Part shown: positions 55,535 to 64,000 of the stretch, one piece after another
Position numbering within the stretch: position 1 is the stretch's first letter
Layout: each line of letters starts with the position of its first letter
Assembly (NCBI RefSeq): GCF_000003815.2
Contig: NC_049986.1
Coordinates: 11,263,354-11,327,353 of the forward strand
Source of the DNA: Branchiostoma floridae
Taxonomy: Eukaryota; Chordata; Leptocardii; Amphioxiformes; Branchiostomatidae
Reading direction: 5' to 3'
DNA length: 64,000 nucleotides
The notes under the pieces: generated by a model
Told to the model about the DNA's origin: nothing
The model's database searches: none
What the model saw: only the letters and a program-made list of their open reading frames with translations
Made by a program: the position numbers and the translations under genes

Positions 55535-56637
55535 GGTAATGGTAATGGTTTATTTAACCGAAACTCATCGCAGCCAATCGGCTGAATTGCGAGGTTCACA
55601 AAGTTTCACACACTAATTTAAAAGCATAAGTGCCTCCAATTTACAATACATACTAAAATTCAGTTAAAACTTACAGATAAAAAGGATAAAGGCAGTTAAG
55701 ATATAGGAATAAGTTCCAGCATACTAAGTATCAATTAGCAGCTTCATAGCTCTCGGTATGAATGATAGTTCATGTCTTTTTGTTCGACTACGGGTAGTCA
55801 TGACCTGTCTGTCACGGCGAAGTCCATAGCCACTGTGTGACTTGCGTGATAAGAAGCTGTTCAGGGGATTACTTTCATCAGCCAAGACACTCTGAAAAGT
55901 GCGTAAGGTGGCTTCGTCAGGTCTGGACGACAACGTCGGCAGGGAATCCGAAGAAATGCCAATCATTCTGCAGCATCGTTTTTGCACGGCTTCTAGCATG
56001 TGACTTAAGCGAATTGGCAGACCACCCCAGACCGGACTCGCATATTCCAAGATGGGCCGAATAAATGACAAGTAGATCTGTACAAGGACGTCTGAAGAGA
56101 GTCCAGCTTTCTTGGCGGCTGCAAGGTAGTAGATTCTGGGGCGGGTCTTAGTCAACATGTAGTGTACGTGAGCGTCCCATGTTAAGTCTGCTGAGACGTG
56201 AACGCCGAGAAGTTTGAAGGTTGTCACACGCTCGATGTCACGACCATCTACTGTTGGAGGTGGGGATACGGGATGATTGTCGTTTCTCCTCGCGCTAATG
56301 ATCATGTCTTTTGTTTTCTTCCCATTTGCCGACAAGTTGAAAGGTACAGCCCAGTTCATAACTGCATCCAGGGCCCTCTGGGTTTGACCTGGAAGATGAC
56401 CCATAAGTAATTCCGAGTTCGTAAGGTCGTCTGCGTACTTAACTGGAATCACAGAGGACGGCAAGCTGAGATCCAGTGAGTTTATGCAAATGACAAAAAG
56501 CAACGGTGACAGCAGACCTCCTTGCGGCACGCCTGCCAGAACGTCACGTGCTCCAGACAAACAGGCACCCCATTTAACCTGTTGGGTCCTTCCCTCCAGG
56601 TAGCTACGAATGGACAGCCATAAATTCCGTCTCACCC
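55535..56637 (-). mobile_element. 5'-truncated CR1/Rex-like non-LTR retrotransposon
   Basis: A minus-strand frame (stop at 55724) starts mid-RT with LWLSIRSYLEGRTQQVKWG, then GVPQGGLLSPLLF, the active site KYADDLTNS, and the C-terminal YLSFIRPILEYASPVWGGL. The 3' end on the minus strand is a short ATTACC repeat, typical of this group. Array sequence (TTTATT / AAAATTTGTCTC) lies on both sides, so it inserted into the 3' flank of copy E. The open frame runs about 40 codons past the 5' junction into array sequence by chance. Confidence 0.85.
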
Positions 56638-56726
56638 CAAAATTTGTCTCAGCAGACACAGCCTCTACCAGGCTCTCATACGGAGGTACGGGGATCGTAG
56701 GATTCGGAACAAAATCGGGAAATTGA

Positions 56727-56801
56727 CCAGGGGAGTCAGTAAAAGGTGCTAAGGTTAGCATCCGCTCCGACCGGCCAAATCGGTAGCAAAAACTCCCCTG
56801 G
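56727..56801 (-). repeat. Inverted repeat in the 3' flank of copy E
   Basis: CCAGGGGAGT (56727-56736) with ACTCCCCTGG (56792-56801). Counterpart of the structures in copies C and D. Confidence 0.6.
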
Positions 56802-56871
56802 CAAATTATTCTCCCTTTAAAAAAAAACAGCCGGCGTAGTCGTTCTGGTAGAGACTACTAGGGCCTACTGG

Positions 56872-59802
56872 CTAGTCCAGTGCCTTTAGCAGCGCCTCCT
56901 TGTTCTCTGCCACCCACGTGTTGAAGCTCTTGGCGGCGGGGTGTAGCTGGCGGGTCAGTTCCACACTACGGTCAGGGACGTAAAGTTGGAAGAACTTGAA
57001 CATGTTTCCCAATGAGTCAGCACCGGGGAAATCCAGTTGGGCAAACGCCTCAGCTGTCATCTAGTAGGAAGTACATAGGACAGAGGGGAAATAATCACTA
57101 GTATTGAGTGGTGACCTTGAAAAGGCAAACAATATAGAATTTTAGATAGATCATAAAAATAGCTCCTTCTTCATCAACTTTTTATATGCATCCGTATGAT
57201 CGGTATAAGCGTCCTTCAGCTTACTGTGACACCAGCTTCGACAGAGCCAGAAGTACCTTGTTCCGTTTGACATAAATAATATGCACTGCTCTCATTGAAG
57301 GACTGATAGGTACCCATGACATGTAATACTACAACAGACTTACGTCGCTGGCCTTGAACACCCTCGGTGCCAGGTGTTTGGAGAGAATTTCTGCGTATTG
57401 CTGGACGGTGAGTCTGTCTCCGCTGAAGCCCACAGTCCGGCCCAACTATTCCGCCCTGACGTTGAAGATCGCCCGGACAGCATGACCCATGTCTACTGCA
57501 CTGACGTAGTCTAATGCAGCGCCCTCCATCGGGATTCCTGGGCAATCACAGATCAATTACTGGATATATACTTATGTAAAGCATTTTTGCTTGCGTACAC
57601 ATTGGAGTGACATCACAAACAATCGTCGTTTCAAAGTAACAGCCGATTGCTTGCACAGATCACGATTTACTGATTTGCTAGCCTCCATAGCAGGCTAATG
57701 AAAAGGCTTTTTTTCTATATTATGTGCTGTTTCCTTATAAGATCCTTATAATTATTCTATGTCAGTTCTACGTTAACGTTCAACGGTTGTACAATGTTCT
57801 TGTTAGAGTGACAATAAATGTCAATAGCAAGTATCAGGGCCTGCTTACCCAAAACATACGTCCCATCCTCCTGTTTCTGTGGCTTTGTAGCATCGATGAA
57901 GTTCTCGTAGTAGCTGGGGTATCTAACAAAAGTCACCGGCAGTTCTATGGAAGTCATGTACTCCTCTACTTGCCCCTTGCCGTCGAAGAGAGGACAGGGA
58001 AACCCCGCGATCTTCTGAACATTCTCCAGGCCGCTAAACACCACATGGAGCACCCCGGCAGCTTTGGCGGCGTCGGCTATGGACTTACCCTACGTTGGAT
58101 ATCAGGACAAAAATCACAATAGTGAGTTTCAGCGCAAGTTCTCTATTAATCCGTCTACAGGCATGAAGTTCATGGGGAGTTCAGGTCTGCAAAGTTCACA
58201 CATGTGCAATACAACTAACTAACTGACGCCTGGACTTAGACAGGTATAGCTAATGGCAACAGGTGACAGTAGAGAAAGTTTACAGATAGACCAAGACGAC
58301 AAAAAGTTTACACACTTAGTCCAATGTGTACCAATGCCTTTTACGTGAAATAATCTTTTTTTTTTGTTTCAATAGTAATTTTTTTGTATTAGTTAGAGAA
58401 AGACAGTGGTGAAAGGCAGTTCCTACCTGTTTGATTTCCCTCTCCTTGTCCATATGTTCCCAATAGTTGGTCACCACAAACACTCCGTGTGCGCCCTGTA
58501 GGGAAATAAAGTGGATGACGTGCGATAATTCCTTTATGGGCTGAATCGTATACTTTTGATATGTGTAAGTCATAGTTAAAGGTGCATATCCCTTTGCATT
58601 ATACAGCTCATTTGCATAATTTATGATTAAGTCTAGCATCGTATTCTGCCAAAGGAAATTACTTTCACCTGTACAATATATGTGATTTATGACGATCATG
58701 TAGAATAGATCATGCTAGTTACAGCTCATGTGTATCATAAACGAGACAAGATAAAGCATTAAATGCACAAAGGCTCTAAATATTGAGGTATGAGCCCTCT
58801 GAACTCAAGCTTTTATGGCAGTCATTGGAACAAAACTGGATAACAGGATTCTGCTTGAAGATAATCGCTTCAAGAAAGAAAACGTTTGCAAGAATCAAAT
58901 CAAAGAAGCAGATTTTGCTTCGTAACAACATGCACAATTAGAGACGGTTCCTTATATTATATTACATGCAGGGCAGGTCCCAGCGTACTTGGATCGTCCA
59001 GATCTGCGGCAACGACCTCGGCACCTTTCGCCTGCAGTGCCTTAGCTTTGTCGCTAAAGGCGTTTCTCGTCACAGCTCGGACTTTAAAATCCTGGTCTTC
59101 CAGAAGGGTGTTGGCGACAGATGATCCCTGTTTCCCTGATACAGGTGAATAAATTGTTAGCCAGCTCTTTAAAAGATATGAACTTGATGAATATGTGAGA
59201 GACGGTAACAAAGTAAGATGGTGAATACCTGCCAACCAGTACAGTGAAGACAGACTGTGAGAATAATTCAACTCCTATTGATTATTCGAGTTTCACGAGT
59301 TTCACGCCTAGCATAATATAGCACAATCAAACATGACAAAGAAACAACACTTTGTGTTACCGCTAAAAAATTAGAAAAATAAATACTCGCAAATGAAACG
59401 CAAATACGGACATGGACTACATTGGCCCTGAATTGCTGCTTTCTATGTTACAAACGGACATTTAAAGCGAGTAATGACAAACTTAACAACCAAAGCTTCA
59501 AGTGAAGGACCCGCACCTGTCACTGGCACTTTTCCCACAGTTTAATCAGCCTATGTTACATACTGCTACTTGCCAGACATATTGAAATGACGCGTTGTCC
59601 TAAAGGCTGGCGACGTCTAAAATGAACGGTGTGTTGATGCAGACGTCATCTGAAACTCAACAAAGTTACAGGCTACCTGGTGAACAACAAAACGTTGAAC
59701 GACAACAAGGGTCCTTTCTGGCTCTTTTTACAGCTGTTACATATATAGATATGATATGTCATACTCACCTGTTGCTCCGAAAATGGTGATAAGTTTCGCC
59801 AT
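56872..59802 (-). pseudogene. NMRAL1-like gene, copy E (nonsense codon; probable pseudogene)
   Basis: Exons by homology: 59769-59802, 58966-59135, 58427-58495, 57849-58089, 57344-57537, 56872-57060. All lengths equal copy B and the frame is otherwise open. In exon 5 the Trp codon of RAEWLGR is TAG (plus strand 57446-57448), which would remove about 95 C-terminal residues. The exon 2 donor is also changed: the usual CAG/GTAAGG reads CAT/GTAATATAATATAAGG. The dinucleotide motif is G-A-T-G-K-Q-G-S-S. A LINE sits in the 3' flank. Together these suggest loss of function, though a single polymorphic stop is possible. Confidence 0.8.
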
Positions 59803-59947
59803 ATTGATGTACTTTGCTGAAGGCTGCACGCAAGCCGTGGGTTCTGGTACGCTCTTCGTACTTCGTACCCTATAACCTCTTTCTCTTTTAACGTGACCGT
59901 GGCCGTGATGGCATGTGGGCTGTTCCATTGCAAAAATGGGTGGGAGA

Positions 59948-59961
59948 GTCAGCAATGCAAA
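59948..59961 (-). promoter_or_regulatory. Conserved upstream motif of copy E
   Basis: GTCAGCAATGCAAA about 146 bases upstream of the start codon, as in A, B and C. Confidence 0.4.
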
Positions 59962-60198
59962 CAAGCATGAAATTATGCAATATACTAGTACTTTACCTGT
60001 ACTTTATTTATCTGTAACATGTTTTATCTTTATGATGCGTTGTCCCATGATACAAGCGTGTATAGACCTGGGCGGGAATTTTTATTTAGGTTGTCGGAAT
60101 ATCATCAGACTACTATATTGACGTAGTTGGTCAGTCATGATTGTGAAGCTATTTTCTCGATTTCACAAGTTTACAAGATGACTTCTCACGAAATGACA

Positions 60199-60285
60199 AC
60201 TGCAGTGCCTTGGTCTGGCCGCTTAAAAAAATAAGGTGGTCCTGGTCGTTCGGAAGGGCGTTCTCAACAGAACCTCCCTGTGCCC
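60199..60285 (-). pseudogene. NMRAL1-like exon 2 relic (copy F)
   Basis: Acceptor ATCAG then a frame reading GAQGGSVENALPNDQD, after which about half the exon is deleted; the end retains GCACTGCAG. No other exons of this copy are found to the right. It marks the former extent of the array. Confidence 0.75.
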
Positions 60286-60869
60286 CTGATACAAGTGGAT
60301 ATGTTTTATACTTCGTTATAGAAAACACGACAAAATCATAGTTAGAAATACTGAAATACATTTTGAGCTGGGTATAAAGATAATCCAATGGATGAAGGTG
60401 ATTAAGACATATTTTGGAGCATTATTTCAGATAATTGTATTTTTGCACTACATGTGCCCAATTGTGATCACTCGATCCAGTATCAATCTGGTTGTACCTG
60501 GTCGTACTCCTCAATGAATATGTAGATTTCAAATACGAACAATTCATTTACCCATAGATGAAGCTACTGGTGTCCCCAAAAATCAACGTTGCAGCTTTCA
60601 TAGTTTTCCTAATGTCAAGAATACAGCCGCACAATTTAACAGAATATGTTTATTGCCAAAGACGTTTGACAACGACAGGGTAAACATTGCAGAACATGTA
60701 ACTACTTTGGCTTATAAAAATATATATAGATATATAGATATATTTTTAATCGTATATAGCCACAGTAGTCTTCCTGGCTGCATACCGATGATAACGATTT
60801 AGGCCTTGTAGGGGGTACGACGGTCAATTTCTAGTATTTTGAAACAGCCCTTGGTTTATTGCACCACTA

Positions 60870-61750
60870 CGAGGGGGGTTCAATAAGTTCTTTGCCTCAC
60901 CAAGAAATAACAAGCACAACTCAGATTTTCAGGCACAACTTCATAGTATGAAGTCTTTTATCAATATCCTCCAAATTTCAAATCATTGGAGTCATTACTT
61001 TCCAGGCATTCGTTTTTCCTAAATTAGAAGGTAAGTGGCGAGAAAAAAGTTGTGTGAATTGTGATCAGACATGTGTGGGTCTAGTTTCCCATGCCATAAA
61101 TTAACAAAAGACGTTGTCAAAATGTTTGATAATGATTCTCTTCCTATTTCAAGCAAAAAGAATTGGGTTTCTAACTTCCAGCAGCGCAAATTGACCCACA
61201 CACTCAGGTCAGGTCAATTGTCCACGTTTTTTTCCTTCTCCCTCACCTAACGTTACTGGGTGTCGCCTGCAAAGTAATGATCACACTAATTTGAATTTTG
61301 GTACATATTTATATAAGACTTTATACTTGACATCTATGCTTCGAAATCTGAGCTGTGCTTATTTTTTCTCGGTAAAGTCGGGGACTTATTGATAACCCCA
61401 CGTACATGTATAAAGTCTTATATAAATGTGTACCAAAATTCAAATTATTGTGATCATCATGTTGCAGGCGACACCCAGTAACGTTAGGTAAGGGATAACG
61501 AAAAAAAAAGGTGGACAATTGATCTGCAACCTGAGGTGTGAGGTCAAATTGTCTGATCACACTTCACCCTTCTCTTTCTCCCCACTTACCTTCTAATTTA
61601 GAAAAAACGAATGCCTGGAAAGTAATGACTCCAATGATTTGCAATTTGGAGGATATTGATAAAAGACTTCATACTATGAAGTTGTGCCTGAAAATCTGAG
61701 TTGTGCTTGTTATTTCTTGGTGAGGCAAAGAACTTATTGAACCCCCCTCG
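60870..61750. mobile_element. 881-bp foldback element with mariner-like ends
   Basis: The ends are CGAGGGGGGTTCAATAAG and its reverse complement, with TA on each side (60868-60869, 61751-61752). The inverted arms continue inward for over 400 bases (for example GTTACTGGGTGTCGCCTGCA on both arms), so nearly the whole element is palindromic. There is no transposase frame. TA target and CGAGGG...TTCAATAAG ends fit mariner-type elements. Confidence 0.85.
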
Positions 61751-62175
61751 TATGTATAAAAGGCTCTTAGAGGATGCAATATTAATATCCATCGGCACTG
61801 TGTGCAACACACTGGCTTACATACATTAGAAACTCAGAAGACAAAAGTCTCTAACATAGAGCTGCCTTCTCTTCGTGTCCCAGTATCCATCTATTAGGAC
61901 CCGGGCATCCAATGACTTTGGTCAGACAAATGCATCTTTAGCCCAAAAGAGCCTGCCCATAAGACTGAGTTGGACTGTTGTTGGAATATACATAATATAA
62001 AGGCCGAGGCACAGTCATGACACAGTCATTGATCCCTGTGTGGCCCAAATATTTTCTCTTGGAGCCCTGAGAAACAGGAAGCAGTCTTTGTACGCCTGGC
62101 CACGTCCAGTAGTTCCAGCTTCCTCCACAGCCTCCACTCCGTGTCGAAGTCGTGGTTCACCAGTCATTTTAGTTC
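61751..62175 (-). other. 3' flank of the sialyltransferase gene
   Basis: It includes the probable 3' UTR and a 93-base-period partial repeat of the last exon (62099-62160). No other gene seen. Confidence 0.5.
62099..62160 (-). repeat. Duplicated fragment of the last sialyltransferase exon
   Basis: It repeats the motif-VS coding region (AGCTTCCTCCACAGCCTCCA on the plus strand at 62117 and again at 62210), 93 bases downstream of the original and beyond the stop codon. Confidence 0.8.
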
Positions 62176-63694
62176 CTATGGCAACAGTCTGACCACGCCC
62201 AGTAGGTCCAGCTTCCTCCACAGCCTCCACTCCATGTCGAAGTCGTGGTTGACCACTGTGGTCATGTCGTACGACGCGTGGTCGTAGTAGTGGACGGACT
62301 GACCGTCTGCCGTGCCGAAGCCGTACAGACTGACTTGGTCACAGGTCTGCAGCGCTGTGAAGACAGCTAAGGCGCCGGTACTGGGGCGGTACACGGAGTA
62401 TCTTCTCTTCTTGGACTTCAGCCAACTGGTGAAAATAATACGAGATTCGTAAACATCCCGAAACAACGTAACGTTAACCGCGCTCTACTCTGCAAACAGA
62501 GGTTACACTCCGACTGTTTTTTGTCATTTTGACGGGGCACGAGACATCAACAAGACGGTACAAAATAGAAAGCCCGATAAAAACGCATGAAAACGTCAAA
62601 AACAGCCGGGGCATAACCTCTGCTTGGAGAGTAACTACGCCCGTATATACACTGTGTGTGAAGTAAGGAGCACTGAAGAGACAAGGGAGCATATTGCTAA
62701 TTTCATGGATTTCAGGAACTCTTACTCTACTTTTTTCTCTTTCAGTTTTTGTTCAAGACAAATTTCAACTTGCAGAGGAGACCCTCACCTGTTATTGATG
62801 TATCTGAGAAGGTCCGGATGTAACAGTCTGATGTTGTCACTGCCGAGGTGCAGCTTGGACAGCATTTCTACAGATCTGAGACAAAAACAGACAGACGGAC
62901 AATCATATATTGATTTTTCTAACCCAAAACATACTTGCAAACTTGCACCCGTTATGATGCGACTAAAACACATCATGCTTTCTTAAAAAATGCGTTGATT
63001 TGCAACTGGTTTTTGTCTTCTTTGAGGCAAGTTAGACTTGTGACAATTTTACTTAGCAACGTAAACGTGGACGAGCTCTCACAATGATATCACTAAATAT
63101 TATTCTATATTAGTAATACTTACAACCGGTCTATGCCTTGCGCGTCCACCGGAGCTCCCCATGCTAAGGTATCCACTAACTTGTAGTCTCTCCTGTTGCA
63201 CATTGTTAGCATATACTTAATGCCCTGCAGATAAAAAAACAGCATTGTTCCCATCTGTAGTACATTAAGAACTTCACAATCACATTTTTATGAGAGATGA
63301 CAAAAATAGTCCACGTACTACTTGATGTGACTCACCTGGTCCCTTGGCACATGGAACTGTGGTTCCTTGAAACTCGGCTGTAGCGTCCCTAACAGCGTGT
63401 TGACCGTAAAGAAATAAAAGGATGTCTTGGTGCCGACATCTGACTCGTACCCTGACGTAACAGCTCGGTTCACTCTGTGCACGTAAGGAAAAAATGATCC
63501 ATAAGAAAATTCTGCATGTTTAAGAAAGATAATGATATCTAAATTCTTAATCATAGGAATGCAACTACAAACATCACGCTTGAGGGCACATCCAGAAATA
63601 TGTTCTTCACCTGAAGACGAAATCGTGGCCGTCTATATCACTGCCTACACCGGAGCCCTTCAGACTCCCGCCATTTCCGACGACTGCACATCGT
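62176..63694 (-). CDS. ST6GALNAC-type sialyltransferase (3' five exons; 5' part off window)
   Basis: Exons: 63611-63694, 63336-63474, 63124-63224, 62789-62875, 62176-62427 (TAG at 62176-62178). They give 663 nt, 220 residues of the catalytic domain. The family (GT29) transfers sialic acid from CMP-sialic acid to GalNAc of glycoproteins in the Golgi lumen. Sialylmotif L is [16 protein letters not shown]...[16 protein letters not shown] with DVGTKTSFY. Motif S is [19 protein letters not shown] followed by LYGFG. Motif III is HYYDH, and motif VS is HDFDMEW. The ending [17 protein letters not shown] resembles ST6GALNAC1/2. The transmembrane anchor and stem exons lie beyond the right edge. The acceptor of the first listed exon (TTGCAG at 63695-63700) is the best fit by phase. 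Confidence 0.88.
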
Positions 63695-64000
63695 CTGCAA
63701 CCAGACCGAGCACCGAAAAGAGTGCCGCCTTCCGATAACGGCAGAGAAGTCAACCCTTTCTCTAATTCTGTGGAAATGAAACAGAACCCCATCTTTAAAG
63801 TTTATATGGAGTTTGTATGGAGTTGTAAACCGACGCCCAAATCATGGAATACAATACTATCACAGCTCGATTGTACAGAGTGTAGAAAAGGAACGGGCAA
63901 GCACATACACCCTTGTCTGTATATGTAGCACAATGCATGATGCGATGATGTCGTAGTAACGATTACACATGTCCCTACTTACCATCTAGGGGGATGTCGT

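Larger units (their letters stand above)
59803..60869. other. Upstream region of copy E and array end
   Basis: It contains the conserved motif (59948-59961), an exon-2 relic (60199-60285) and AT-rich sequence, including a run of TATATAGATATA words near 60720. No gene is recognised. Confidence 0.5.

Noticed and set aside
56638..56761. First 40 codons of the RT frame as true LINE protein
   Set aside because: This sequence is the array 3' flank shared with copies B and D; the frame is open by chance.

Overview
The window is eukaryotic genomic DNA with spliced genes and GT-AG introns. The best guess is an invertebrate chordate, most likely amphioxus (Branchiostoma). The reasons are chordate-type orthologues (TBC1D2, DGLUCY, an ST6GALNAC-family sialyltransferase), short introns, and a varied load of transposons and tRNA-derived SINEs. 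The species is inferred, not proven. Two 100-N gaps (27913-28012, 33329-33428) and two isolated single Ns (11720, 40879) mark assembly joins.

Layout. Most of 1-11.7 kb, 40.9-47.2 kb and 56.9-60.3 kb is a tandem array of NMRAL1-like (NmrA/HSCARG, NADPH-sensing) genes on the minus strand. All share one six-exon pattern (34, 170, 69, 241, about 194 and 189 nt). Copy A is partial (exons 1-2 only). Copy B is complete and encodes 298 residues. Copy C is complete but split: exons 3-6 lie at 8.5-11.4 kb and exons 1-2 at 41.2-42.8 kb. Copy D is complete with an altered stretch in exon 2. Copy E carries a nonsense codon and a changed splice donor. An exon-2 relic (F) lies at 60.2 kb. A plus-strand D-glutamate cyclase gene (DGLUCY, 11 exons, 647 codons) sits between D and E at 48.5-54.2 kb. 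The right end (62.2-63.7 kb) holds the 3' five exons of a minus-strand ST6GALNAC-type sialyltransferase.

The block 11720-40879 interrupts copy C. It contains a plus-strand TBC1D2-like Rab-GAP gene (PH domain, coiled coil, start of the TBC domain; the rest is missing), a long L1/Tx1-type LINE, and a complete, very young Gypsy LTR retrotransposon. The block is bounded on each side by one N, and the same 10 bases (TTTAAGATCA) lie just outside both Ns. The flanking copy-C intron reads across as if the block were absent. This looks more like a misplaced contig than a true nested gene, but a real insertion is not excluded.

The rest is repeat biology: MITEs with readable TIRs and target duplications (161-bp TA element; 254-bp element with 9-bp duplications; 889-bp element; 881-bp mariner-like foldback), SINEs, LINE fragments, and several partial exon duplications inside the host genes. 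The genes look unrelated in function apart from the NMRAL1-like array. I saw no CRISPR, defence or biosynthetic system, and nothing I would call a wholly new system. The most informative items are the N-bounded block, the divergence inside the NMRAL1-like array, and the Gypsy gag-pol slippery site.
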